Made by a program: the position numbers and the translations under genes. DNA of 38,122 nt from Verrucomicrobiales bacterium (GTDB taxonomy: Bacteria > Verrucomicrobiota > Verrucomicrobiia > Limisphaerales > UBA9464): positions 1-38,122 of the forward strand of contig JAIXUV010000394.1 of assembly GCA_027483345.1 (NCBI GenBank), written 5' to 3'. The notes under the pieces are model-generated. The model was not told the origin of the DNA. It was given only the letters and a program-made list of their open reading frames with translations, and searched no databases. This document shows, piece by piece, positions 5,987 through 13,333 of the stretch (position 1 is the stretch's first letter; each line of letters starts with the position of its first letter).

Positions 5987-7087
5987 TCAGATCACCGGCT
6001 CATGTTTCGGCTCGGCGGGCGGTTTGCGCAAGAAGGGATCGTGCGCACGCATCCAGTTTCGGGCCGGGCGCTCGACCAGGTGGTAGGTCGCGATGGAGGC
6101 GAGCAGAGTCGCCGCAAAGACGCCGATCCAGGCTACCCACGCCGCCACGCCGGTAAGGTTCGGCGCGATCCGGTCCAGGGCGTGGAAGTAGGCGATGTCG
6201 ACCGGCAGATGGGTCATGTAGACCGAGTAGGAGACCTCGCCGAGATAAACGAGTGCCGCTGCGCCAAGAAGGCCGCGCGCGTTTGTCTTCGAAGCCTCGG
6301 CCAGCGAGAAAATCAGCAGGCCGAAAGCCGGCCAGATCGCGGCGTCGCTCCAGTGCAGGCTGGAGCCGACCGCGATCCATAGCGTGGCGAGGCCCGCGCC
6401 GATCAGGGACGCGAAGCGGGGTAGTGCGACGGTGCGGCCGAGCTGGTAAAGCGACGCGCCGAACAGGAAGGCCGGGACGATGCGGATGAAGCCGAGCCGC
6501 GTCACTTCGGAGAGCGGCAGGCAGCTCGACTCCACGCTCCAGAACATGACGAAGAACAGGCCGAGTGAGAGCGCGACCGCGAGCCAGGCTAAGCGGCGCA
6601 GCGCCAGTACGAGCACCGCAGCGATCGGGAAAATCAGATAGGCGAACCACTCCGCCGAGATCGACCAGGAGGGGAAGTTCCATTGCACTGAGGGCGTCGT
6701 GCCCCAGGCGTGAATCATCAGAAGATGCTGGGGCAACACCTTCGGGTCAAAGGCGACGGGATCGAAGCGGGCGCCCATCTTCATCGCCACCAGCCAGATG
6801 CCGATAGTGGCCGCCAGCGTCACCACATGCACCGGGTAGATGCGCGAGAGGCGCGCCCAGAGGAACGAGCCGTAGTTGAAGCGCTTCTCCGCGACCCGAC
6901 CAAGGTAGACGTGGCTGAGGATGAAGCCCGAGAGGATGAAGAAGAGATCGACGCCCAGATAGCCCTTGGCGACGAAACCCAGCCGATCAACGTCAAGGCC
7001 CAGATGGTCCCGGAAGTGATAGACCAGCACCCACAACGCGGCCGCAATTCGTAGGGACGTCAACGGTCGGATGTCGTTCGGATACAT
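5987..7087 (-). CDS. Acyltransferase family 3 membrane protein
   Basis: This 366-aa protein of about ten membrane segments belongs to the OafA/AT3 family. The signature R-x10-H occurs in SLRIAAALWVLVYHF, followed by GYLGVDLFFILSGFIL and the RLSRIYPVH loop, then PSWSISAEWFAYLIFP and a C-terminal YHLVERPARNW. Such enzymes O-acylate surface glycans, lipids or peptides using cytoplasmic acyl donors. The ATG at 7087 is preferred over an in-frame ATG at 7156 because the conserved domain begins there and a hairpin occupies the gap. It is unusual inside a copper-efflux operon and may modify the envelope under metal stress. Its substrate cannot be read from sequence. Confidence 0.88.
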   Translation of the reverse strand: MYPNDIRPLTSLRIAAALWVLVYHFRDHLGLDVDRLGFVAKGYLGVDLFFILSGFILSHVYLGRVAEKRFNYGSFLWARLSRIYPVHVVTLAATIGIWLVAMKMGARFDPVAFDPKVLPQHLLMIHAWGTTPSVQWNFPSWSISAEWFAYLIFPIAAVLVLALRRLAWLAVALSLGLFFVMFWSVESSCLPLSEVTRLGFIRIVPAFLFGASLYQLGRTVALPRFASLIGAGLATLWIAVGSSLHWSDAAIWPAFGLLIFSLAEASKTNARGLLGAAALVYLGEVSYSVYMTHLPVDIAYFHALDRIAPNLTGVAAWVAWIGVFAATLLASIATYHLVERPARNWMRAHDPFLRKPPAEPKHEPVI

Positions 7088-7118
7088 GCGCGCCCCCGAG
7101 CAGAGGGCGAGATCGGCA

Positions 7119-7137
7119 ATAGCCCTCCAAGGGCTAT
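7119..7137 (-). promoter_or_regulatory. Intercistronic hairpin between ATPase and acyltransferase genes
   Basis: ATAGCCC and GGGCTAT are exact complements separated by 5 nt. The hairpin lies 49 bp beyond the ATPase stop and about 31 bp before the acyltransferase ATG. It lacks a U-tract, so it is more likely a message-processing or stability element than a terminator. Confidence 0.45.
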
Positions 7138-7185
7138 ACGCCGCTCGCGCGGGCATCCCTCATGGGCGACGCCCGCGCGCCGGTC

Positions 7186-9555
7186 CTACAGGCGAACCGC
7201 CCTCAGCCTCAGGGCATTGCCGATGACGCTGACCGAGGAGAGCGCCATGGCCGCCGCCGCTATGGCCGGCGAGAGCAGCAGGCCAAAGACCGGGTAGAGG
7301 ACGCCCGCCGCGATGGGCACGCCGCCGACGTTGTAGATGAAGGCGAACACCAGATTCTGCCGGATATTGCGCATGACGGCGCGGGAAAGCGTCCGCGCCT
7401 TCAGGATCCCCGTCAGGTCACCCCTCAACAGGGTCACGCCGGCGCTCTCGATGGCGACGTCAGCGCCCGCTCCCATGGCGATGCCGACATCGGCCGCCGC
7501 CAGGGCTGGTGCGTCATTGACGCCATCCCCGGCCATCGCCACCACCCGGCCCTCACCGCGAAGGCGCTGGACAACCGAGGCCTTGTCCTGGGGCAGGACC
7601 TCCGCCGCCACTTCGGTGATCCCGAGGTGATCGGCCACCGCGCGTGCCGTGGTCTCGTTGTCGCCGGTCATCATGACGATGCGAAGACCGGCGGCCTTCA
7701 GTTCGTCGATCGTCGCTCGGGCGTTGGCCTTGATCGGATCGGCGATGCCGATGAGGCCGCCGAGCGCGCCGTCCAGGGCGACGAAGACCACCGTCGCACC
7801 CTGCCGGCGCAGTGCGTCCGCGTCGGCCTCCAGCGGCGCGATGTCCGCGCCCTGCTCCAGGACGAACGACCGACTGCCGATGGCGATCTTGCGGCCGTCC
7901 ACCACGCCGACCACGCCGCGACCGACCGGGGAGTCGAAGTCGGTCGCCTCCGCGAGAGTGACGTTCTCATCCTTCGCCGCCCGCAGGATGGCGTCGGCGA
8001 GAGGGTGTTCGCTGCCCCGCTCAAGGCTGGCGGCCAGGCGGAGCAGCTCAAGCCGATCGAGGCCGGCCACGGGCTGCAGAGCCGTCACCGCCGGACGCCC
8101 TTCGGTGAGGGTGCCCGTCTTGTCGACGACCAGGGTATCGACCTTCTCGAAGCGTTCGAGGGCCTCGGCGTTCTTGATCAGCACGCCGGCTTGGGCGCCC
8201 CGACCGACGCCGACCATGATCGAGATCGGCGTGGCCAGACCCAGCGCACAGGGACAGGCGATGATCAGCACCGACACGGCGGCCACCAGCGCGTAGCTGA
8301 GCCGGGGATCAGGCCCGACGACCGCCCATGCGACGAAGGCGAGTGCGGCCACCAGGATCACCGCCGGCACGAACCAGCCGGAGACCTGGTCGGCCAGCCG
8401 CTGGATCGGCGCGCGGCTGCGCTGGGCCTGGGCGACCATCTGCACGATCTGCGACAGCAGGGTGTCGGCGCCCACCTTATCGGCCCGCATGACGAACGAC
8501 CCGGTCTTGTTGATCGCCCCGCCGATGACGGCCTCGCCGACCGTGCGGGTGACCGGCATGGACTCGCCCGTGACCATCGACTCGTCGAGCGCGGCACGGC
8601 CCTCGACAATCTCGCCATCGACCGGGACCTTTTCGCCCGGGCGCACCCGCAGGCGATCCCCGACGACGATCAGATCCAGGGTGGCTTCCTCGTCCGTTCC
8701 ATCAGGGCGGATGCGCCGGGCCGTCTTGGGCGCCATGTCGAGCAGGGCCTTCAAGGCCCCGGAGGTCCGTTCACGCGCGCCCAGTTCCAGCACCTGGCCG
8801 AGCAGCACCAGGGCGGTGATCACCGCAGCCGCTTCGAAGTAGACGGGCACGCTGCCATCGCTGTTGCGGAAGGCGTCGGGGAAGATTTGCGGGACCGAGA
8901 CCGCGACCACGCTGTACAGCCACGCCACGCCCACGCCCATGGCGATGAGCGTGAACATGTTGAGGTTGCGGGTCTTGAGCGAGGCCCAGCCCCGCTCGAA
9001 GAACGGCCAGCCGGCCCAGAGCACGACGGGCGTTGCGAGCGCGAACTGAATCCAGTTCGACCACTGGCCGGGCAGGTAGTGATGCAGGTCGAAGAGGTGA
9101 CCGCCCATCTCCAGAACGAACACCGGGAGGCTCAGCGCGACCGCCACCCAGAAGCGGCGCGTCATGTCAGCAAGCTCGGGATTGGGACCGCTGTCGGCTG
9201 TGATCGTCTCCGGCTCCAGCGCCATGCCGCAGATCGGACATGAGCCCGGACCGACCTGGCGGATCTCCGGGTGCATGGGGCAGGTGTAGATCGTTCCTGG
9301 AGGAGCGGGCGGGTTTTCGGCGCCATCCTTCGAGAGATACTTCCCGGGGTCGGCGGTGAATTTCGTACGGCAACCGGCGGAGCAGAAATGGAACGCCTCG
9401 CCGTTGTGCTCGGCGTGATGCGGGGTTGTCACCGGATCGACGCTCATGCCGCAGACAGGATCGGTCACGGTGTTCGCCGACTTTGGCTTCCCTCCACAGC
9501 AGCTGTGGCCCTCTTGAGCGCCGTGTTGATGGTCGTGTTGCTTATGAACGCTCAC
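7186..9555 (-). CDS. copA: Cu(I)-exporting P1B-1 ATPase with YHS and metal-binding N-domains
   Basis: This 789-aa protein pumps Cu(I) from cytoplasm to periplasm at the cost of ATP. The order of domains is: His/Cys-rich tip (HDHQH, HSCCGG), YHS domain (DPVCGMSV...FHFCSAGC), a heavy-metal-binding segment (YTCPMHPEI...CPICGM, about 95-121), then eight membrane segments. [10 protein letters not shown] lies at about 432, the phosphorylated Asp in DKTGTLTEG at about 479, and TGDNETT and [10 protein letters not shown] follow. The Cu(I) class signatures N-x6-YN-x4-P ([14 protein letters not shown]) and MxxSS (MALSS) are both present. The GTG start at 9555 has AAGGAGG six bases upstream; the longer open frame lacks an SD. 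The gene is divergent from csoR across three CsoR-type operators. It is the first gene of a four-gene operon. Confidence 0.95.
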   Translation of the reverse strand: MSVHKQHDHQHGAQEGHSCCGGKPKSANTVTDPVCGMSVDPVTTPHHAEHNGEAFHFCSAGCRTKFTADPGKYLSKDGAENPPAPPGTIYTCPMHPEIRQVGPGSCPICGMALEPETITADSGPNPELADMTRRFWVAVALSLPVFVLEMGGHLFDLHHYLPGQWSNWIQFALATPVVLWAGWPFFERGWASLKTRNLNMFTLIAMGVGVAWLYSVVAVSVPQIFPDAFRNSDGSVPVYFEAAAVITALVLLGQVLELGARERTSGALKALLDMAPKTARRIRPDGTDEEATLDLIVVGDRLRVRPGEKVPVDGEIVEGRAALDESMVTGESMPVTRTVGEAVIGGAINKTGSFVMRADKVGADTLLSQIVQMVAQAQRSRAPIQRLADQVSGWFVPAVILVAALAFVAWAVVGPDPRLSYALVAAVSVLIIACPCALGLATPISIMVGVGRGAQAGVLIKNAEALERFEKVDTLVVDKTGTLTEGRPAVTALQPVAGLDRLELLRLAASLERGSEHPLADAILRAAKDENVTLAEATDFDSPVGRGVVGVVDGRKIAIGSRSFVLEQGADIAPLEADADALRRQGATVVFVALDGALGGLIGIADPIKANARATIDELKAAGLRIVMMTGDNETTARAVADHLGITEVAAEVLPQDKASVVQRLRGEGRVVAMAGDGVNDAPALAAADVGIAMGAGADVAIESAGVTLLRGDLTGILKARTLSRAVMRNIRQNLVFAFIYNVGGVPIAAGVLYPVFGLLLSPAIAAAAMALSSVSVIGNALRLRAVRL

Positions 9556-9585
9556 GCCAGCCTCCTTTTCGATAGTGGCTTCAAG

Positions 9586-9602
9586 ATACCCCCAGGGGGC
9601 AT
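9586..9602. promoter_or_regulatory. CsoR-type operator 1
   Basis: ATACCCCCAGGGGGCAT is an inverted repeat with one mismatch (ATACCCCC / GGGGGCAT around a central A). It lies in the untranslated leader of the ATPase message, about 30 bp before its GTG start. GC tracts flanked by AT are the hallmark of CsoR/RcnR-family sites. Confidence 0.7.
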
Positions 9603-9613
9603 CTGATGGCTTC

Positions 9614-9642
9614 GACGTATACCCCCGTAGGGTACTTGTCAA
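9614..9642 (-). promoter_or_regulatory. Leftward ATPase promoter with CsoR operator 2 in its spacer
   Basis: On the minus strand, TTGACA (9642-9637) is followed by a 17-bp spacer and TACGTC (9619-9614). The spacer holds TACCC-ccgta-GGGTA (9620-9634), a CsoR-type operator. The -35 overlaps the rightward csoR -35 almost completely, so one repressor complex could close both promoters. The -35 is consensus; the -10 is weak, as expected for a regulated promoter. A 16-bp spacer with ATACGT is an alternative. Confidence 0.65.
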
Positions 9643-9664
9643 TTACCCCGCGGGGGTATAACTC
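9636..9664 (+). promoter_or_regulatory. Rightward csoR promoter with CsoR operator 3 in its spacer
   Basis: TTGTCA (9636-9641), a 17-bp spacer and TAACTC (9659-9664) form a sigma-70-type promoter 20 bp before the csoR start codon. The spacer contains TACCCC-GCG-GGGGTA (9644-9658), a perfect 6-bp inverted repeat. This places csoR under its own control. Confidence 0.65.
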
Positions 9665-9684
9665 TGCGGGTCAGGAGGCTGTCC

Positions 9685-9960
9685 ATGCACCGCACGAACA
9701 AGACTAATCTTCAGAACCGGCTCAGTCGCATCGAAGGCCAGGTGCGCGGAATCGGACGGATGGTTGAAGAGGACCGCTACTGCATCGACATCCTCACCCA
9801 GCTCACGGCGGTGCGCGCGGCGCTCAGCAAGGTGGAACATGAACTCCTGAGAGAGCACATCGATCACTGCGTTGGCGCGGCCTTCGCCACGGGCGACGCC
9901 GTGGAGCAGCGCGCCAAGGCCGATGAGCTGGTGACGCTCCTGCAACGGTCGTTGCGATGA
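9685..9960 (+). CDS. csoR: CsoR-family copper-sensing repressor
   Basis: This 91-aa all-helical protein of the CsoR/RcnR (DUF156) family starts with NRLSRIEGQVRGIGRMVEEDRYC. The Cu(I) ligands are Cys33, His58 and Cys62, with the same spacings (25 and 29) as Cys36/His61/Cys65 of Mycobacterium tuberculosis CsoR, so copper is the likely effector. Apo-CsoR binds GC-tract operators and Cu(I) releases it. AGGAGG precedes the ATG by six bases. Its own promoter and that of the divergent ATPase each carry a matching operator. An ATG in the next frame overlaps its stop, so it may be cotranscribed with the cnrYXH-like genes downstream. Confidence 0.93.
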   Translation: MHRTNKTNLQNRLSRIEGQVRGIGRMVEEDRYCIDILTQLTAVRAALSKVEHELLREHIDHCVGAAFATGDAVEQRAKADELVTLLQRSLR

Positions 9961-10067
9961 CCAAGGCGTCTTCTATCTACGCGCTCGGCCTGCCCTGCCC
10001 TCGCGCGCGTGAGGGATCACCCGTCTGGGTGCGTATCGTCAAAGGGGTGCGGGAGGTGCGCCGCTTC

Positions 10068-10355
10068 ATGGATATGCTCGAACAATCACTGCGCTCACTA
10101 CGCGCCTCCACCGGCGCGCCGGCGCTGGACGGTCTGGAAGACAGTGTCTGGAGTCGCATCCGGGCGGCGCGCGCCGATGCCGTGCTGGAGCGCCGGTGGC
10201 GCAAAGGGCAGATGCTTGCCGCATCGTTCGCGCTGGTGACGGGCATAGCGTTCGGCGGGGCTGAAGCCGCCGCCCTCCTGCGCACGCAGCAGCCGGCCGC
10301 GGCCTTGACCACGACCACGCTCGCGCCCTCTGAACTTCTGGAGGGACGGGGATGA
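10068..10355 (+). CDS. cnrY: CnrY-like membrane anti-sigma factor
   Basis: This 95-aa protein has a cytoplasmic N-terminal half (about 1-46), one membrane segment (about 49-71) and a short periplasmic tail, the layout of CnrY. In the Cnr system CnrY holds the sigma factor CnrH until CnrX senses metal. The start at 10068 has GGGAGG eleven bases upstream; a longer frame beginning at 9957 overlaps the csoR stop (ATGA) but its first 37 residues look non-coding. Its stop overlaps the cnrX start by 4 bp. Sequence similarity in this family is low, so identification depends mainly on position and topology. Confidence 0.68.
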   Translation: MDMLEQSLRSLRASTGAPALDGLEDSVWSRIRAARADAVLERRWRKGQMLAASFALVTGIAFGGAEAAALLRTQQPAAALTTTTLAPSELLEGRG

Positions 10356-10795
10356 CACCCGGTCTCCGCAATCTCCTGATCACGATAGCGCTCGTCGTGG
10401 TCGCGGCCGGCGGCGGCGCGTGGCTCTGCGCGCGCTATGTCGTGACCCACCACGCCCAGGGCCCGTCGCTGCACGACATGGTCCACAAAGGCCTCGACCT
10501 CACGTCCGACCAGTCACGTCGGCTCGATGAAATTGAGAAAACCTATGCCGTGGAGCGCGGGCGCCTGGAGAATGAGGTTCGCGCCGCCAATCGCGAGTTG
10601 GCGACCGCCATCCGGAAGGGCGAAAAGGACTCTCCCGAGCTCAACGCGGCCATCGACCATTTGCATATGGCCATGGGGGCGCTGCAGAAGGCCACGATCG
10701 GGCATGTCTTCGACATGCGCGCCGTCCTCACGCCGCAGCAGGCGAAGACATTCGACGCCGAGATCACCTCGGCGCTTACCGAAGAGGGACGGTGA
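10352..10795 (+). CDS. cnrX: CnrX-like periplasmic Ni/Co sensor
   Basis: This 147-aa protein has one N-terminal membrane anchor (about 8-30) and a helical periplasmic sensor domain. The metal ligands established for Cupriavidus metallidurans CnrX are His42, His46, Glu63, His119 and Met123. All five are present here, each shifted by exactly one: His41 and His45 (HDMVH), Glu62, His118 and Met122 (HVFDM). That supports Ni(II)/Co(II) sensing rather than copper. It overlaps both neighbours by 4 bp (ATGA, GTGA), so the three are made together. It belongs to the wider heavy-metal-resistance (CnrX/CpxP/Spy-type) fold group, but the ligand set singles out CnrX. Confidence 0.88.
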   Translation: MTPGLRNLLITIALVVVAAGGGAWLCARYVVTHHAQGPSLHDMVHKGLDLTSDQSRRLDEIEKTYAVERGRLENEVRAANRELATAIRKGEKDSPELNAAIDHLHMAMGALQKATIGHVFDMRAVLTPQQAKTFDAEITSALTEEGR

Positions 10796-11367
10796 GCGCG
10801 GCTTCAGAGCCGCTAGATTCCGAGCTTGCCGCCAGCGCGGTCGCGGGCGACGAGCGCGCATTCTCGTCGCTGATGCACCGGCACAAGGACGGGCTGTACC
10901 GCTTCATTCGCCGCTACACAGGCGATGCGGAGGAGGCATACGACCTACTGCAAGAGAGCTTCACCGCCGCCTGGTCGGCGCTGAAGCGCTACGACCGGAC
11001 GCGTTCCTTCCCGACATGGCTGCGCCGCATCGCGCTCAACAAGTGCCGGGACTGGTCGCGGCGCAGGGCGGTCCGCCGCTGGCTCACCCGCAACGAAGGT
11101 CTCGACAGCTGGACCGGCCAGAACCTGGCCGCGGACGAGCCCTCGCCCGAAACGAACGTCTCCGATCAGGAACAGCTGTCGCGCCTTGATCGCGCCATTG
11201 CGAACCTGCCGGCCGGGCTCAAGGAGCCGCTGATCCTCACCGCGCTCGAAGGCCTGTCGCAGGATGACGCCGGCAGGCTGCTCGGGCTGAGCGCCAAGGC
11301 GGTTGAGGTGCGGATCTACCGCGCGCGAAAGGCGCTTTCTTCCGCCTTGTCGCTTGGCGACGCCTAG
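10792..11367 (+). CDS. cnrH: ECF sigma factor, CnrH-like
   Basis: This 191-aa RNA polymerase sigma factor of the ECF type has region 2 at about 25-90 (YRFIRRYTGDAEEAYDLLQESF, then SFPTWLRRIALNKCRDWSRR) and region 4 at about 130-185 (LPAGLKEPLILTALEGLSQDDAGRLLGLSAKAVEVRIYRARKAL). The GTG start overlaps the cnrX stop (GTGA). By analogy it is released from the anti-sigma factor when CnrX binds metal. No cnrCBA efflux genes follow; the next gene is convergent with only 3 bp between stop codons. Its target promoters inside the island are not identified. Confidence 0.9.
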   Translation: MSAASEPLDSELAASAVAGDERAFSSLMHRHKDGLYRFIRRYTGDAEEAYDLLQESFTAAWSALKRYDRTRSFPTWLRRIALNKCRDWSRRRAVRRWLTRNEGLDSWTGQNLAADEPSPETNVSDQEQLSRLDRAIANLPAGLKEPLILTALEGLSQDDAGRLLGLSAKAVEVRIYRARKALSSALSLGDA

Positions 11368-11370
11368 GGT

Positions 11371-11841
11371 CTAGGTGGCCGGGGCGGCGCGCGACGACCA
11401 GTGGATATGAGCGATGCGCCAGCCCCCCTTGGCCTTCTTCAGGACCATCGTCTCAGTGGTCAGACGATCGACCCTTTTGCCGTCGTAAGTCCCGGTCGTG
11501 CGTCCCTGCGTGAGCACCCAGGCGACGGCGCCCTGCACGGTCGAGCGGCGGCTCGTGATCGTATCCGTCATCCCCTGGCTGTAGGCGATGTCGCCGGGGA
11601 GATGAGCCTCGACATATTCGGCCTTGGAGGACTCTGCGCCCCCTTGCTCGAAGATCACCGCGTCATCGAGCAGAAAGTCCGCGACCCCTGCTGCATCACT
11701 GCGTCCCATGGCGGCGTGGAAGGCATCGACCACGAGGACAGGCGCGCTTTGCGAAGCGGCCGCGGCCACCGCGGGCACAGTAGTGGTGGCGAGTGAAGAA
11801 GCGGCGAGAGCGATGCTCAAGGCCAGAACGCGAAGCGACAT
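11371..11841 (-). CDS. Exported NTF2-like (SnoaL/DUF4440) protein
   Basis: This 156-aa protein has a signal peptide (MSLRVLALSIALAASSLA..., cleavage probably near VPAVAAA) and an NTF2-like cone fold: VVDAFHAAMGRSDAAGVADFLLDDAVIFEQGG, then AEYVEAHLPGDIAY and GGWRIAHIHWSSR at the end. Such exported domains often occur with copper-resistance genes; the role is unknown. GGGGG lies about five bases before the ATG at 11841, and a TTG four codons upstream is less likely. It is the last gene of the leftward copper operon, 26 bp after the DUF411 gene. The C-terminal His-rich strand (HIHW) might bind metal, but this is a guess. Confidence 0.82.
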   Translation of the reverse strand: MSLRVLALSIALAASSLATTTVPAVAAAASQSAPVLVVDAFHAAMGRSDAAGVADFLLDDAVIFEQGGAESSKAEYVEAHLPGDIAYSQGMTDTITSRRSTVQGAVAWVLTQGRTTGTYDGKRVDRLTTETMVLKKAKGGWRIAHIHWSSRAAPAT

Positions 11842-11867
11842 GGTTTCCCCCAATGTGTGAGTGCGAA

Positions 11868-12326
11868 CTAAGGGTGGTGGGTGAAGACGGCGGTCGTGCC
11901 GTCTCTCTTCACGAGCAGCACGTCGTAGGGCTCGCGCGATCCGTCCGGCATTTCCATGCCGGGCGAACCAATCGGCATGCCCGGGACAGCGAGGCCGCTG
12001 GCCTTTGGCGCTTCCCTGAGCAGACGCTTGATGTCGTCGGCCGGTACGTGACCTTCAATGAGGTAGGGGCCGATCACGCCGGTGTGGCAGGAGCCGTCTT
12101 CGGGCCGCAGCCCGTAACGTGACTGCAGCGCCGTGCGGTCCGCGCTCGCCACGACTGTCGCGGCGAACCCCGCCTTCCTGAGATGCTCCACCCACACCGT
12201 GCAGCAGCCGCAGCCAGGATCCTTGTAGACCGTGATCGCCAGCGAAGCCGCGCTTGCGGGCTTGCAGGACGCGAGCAGAAGCCCGGCCGGCAACGCCAGG
12301 AAAATCCGGCGTGTGGTCAGAACCAT
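11868..12326 (-). CDS. DUF411 periplasmic metal-binding lipoprotein (copy 1)
   Basis: This 152-aa protein has an N-terminal hydrophobic segment ending in a lipobox-like LLASC, so a lipoprotein is likely. The DUF411 domain follows with VYKDPGCGCCTVWVEHLRKAGF, a thioredoxin-like metal site (C-x-C-C), then CHTGVIGPYLIEGHVPADDIKRLL and GLAVPGMPIGSPGMEMP. DUF411 proteins go with copper and silver resistance operons. The start overlaps the end of copB by 10 bp. A second member with the same signatures is at 18586-19035. Confidence 0.92.
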   Translation of the reverse strand: MVLTTRRIFLALPAGLLLASCKPASAASLAITVYKDPGCGCCTVWVEHLRKAGFAATVVASADRTALQSRYGLRPEDGSCHTGVIGPYLIEGHVPADDIKRLLREAPKASGLAVPGMPIGSPGMEMPDGSREPYDVLLVKRDGTTAVFTHHP

Positions 12327-13333
12327 GTGCGCAGCCCGATCACGACGCTGGTCTCGGTGTCCTCTTCGCCGGCCGCCGTCGCATAGTCCGCGGTCCCCCC
12401 GAATTTACGCCCGAAGGTCACGCCGACGTAGGGCGAGAACTCGCGGGTCACCTGGTAGCGAAGCCGCAGGCCAAGTTCGAGGTCGGTGACGCCCGAGCCG
12501 ATGTCGAGCTCCGGTATATCCTGCGCGGAGAGGTTCACTTCCGCGCCGGGTTGCAGGATCAGCCGCTGCGTCAGGCGCAGATCGTAGCTACCCTCAAGCC
12601 GGACAAACGCTTCGCCTTTGTGCGAGAGGAACAACGCCCCCTCCGTCTCGAACCAGTAGGGCGCGAGACCCTCGACGCCGACCGTCGCGTACGTCCGCTT
12701 CGGGCCGTCCTGGAGGTCCTGCCGCAGGCCCGCCTGCAGATCGAAGTAGGGCGAGATCGCCCGCGAATAGAGCAACTGGACTTCGGCCTCCTCGAGATCG
12801 CCGCCAGAGCCCTCGCCTTCCGATTTCAGCACCAGGCGTCTTTCGTCGCCACCCCACCAGGCCTCGCCGCTCCAGGCGAAGCCCTCCTCGCCGTCGCCGC
12901 CCCGCCACTCGATCTGGTCGACAAGCACCATCCAGGCGCCGGCGCCGCCGTGTTCCACCCGGAGCTGGTCTCGCGAGGGCTGCATCGCGGCCGGACCGAA
13001 GATGGCGTCGGCCGGATGGTCGGTCGGGGCGGGCGGCGGAGGCTCGCTGCCGACTTCATCGTCCACTTCGCCGTGCGCGCTGTGGTCCATGCCTTCCATT
13101 CCCGACATGCCGCCCATGTCTCCCGTCGGGGCGTCCCCGGCCGGCAGTTCGGTCGGCCAGTCCATCGCCGGCATGGCGTCGTCTTCCGGCGCGCGCTCCG
13201 GCGCCGGCGCGGGTGTGGGAACCGCGGCTGCGGGCTTGGGCTGCGCCGGCATCGGATGGTGGGGGTGGTGCTGCGCGAAGGCCGGCGTTGCGAACACCAG
13301 GCCCAGAGCGGTCAGACAGGCGGCGCGGATCAT
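12317..13333 (-). CDS. copB: CopB outer-membrane copper resistance protein
   Basis: This 338-aa protein has a signal peptide (MIRAACLTALGLVFATPAFA), a His/Pro/Met-rich region (HHPHHPMP, then DMGGMSGMEGMDHSAHG at about 75-95) and a C-terminal beta-barrel of about 220 residues ending in Trp-Phe. CopB/PcoB binds or sequesters copper at the outer membrane together with CopA. The start is fixed by a 4-bp overlap with the copA stop (ATGA). A longer open frame upstream to 13657 is only the shadow of copA. Confidence 0.95.
   Translation of the reverse strand: MIRAACLTALGLVFATPAFAQHHPHHPMPAQPKPAAAVPTPAPAPERAPEDDAMPAMDWPTELPAGDAPTGDMGGMSGMEGMDHSAHGEVDDEVGSEPPPPAPTDHPADAIFGPAAMQPSRDQLRVEHGGAGAWMVLVDQIEWRGGDGEEGFAWSGEAWWGGDERRLVLKSEGEGSGGDLEEAEVQLLYSRAISPYFDLQAGLRQDLQDGPKRTYATVGVEGLAPYWFETEGALFLSHKGEAFVRLEGSYDLRLTQRLILQPGAEVNLSAQDIPELDIGSGVTDLELGLRLRYQVTREFSPYVGVTFGRKFGGTADYATAAGEEDTETSVVIGLRTWF

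Noticed and set aside
7162-9243. 693-codon open frame on the plus strand
   Set aside because: It is exactly opposite the Cu ATPase, whose motifs are unmistakable. The translation is an Asp/Gly/His/Arg-rich shadow typical of GC-rich antisense frames.
10018-10031. CACCC-GTCT-GGGTG as a fourth CsoR operator
   Set aside because: It has only 5-bp arms, lacks the flanking TA bases of the three clear sites, and no promoter surrounds it.
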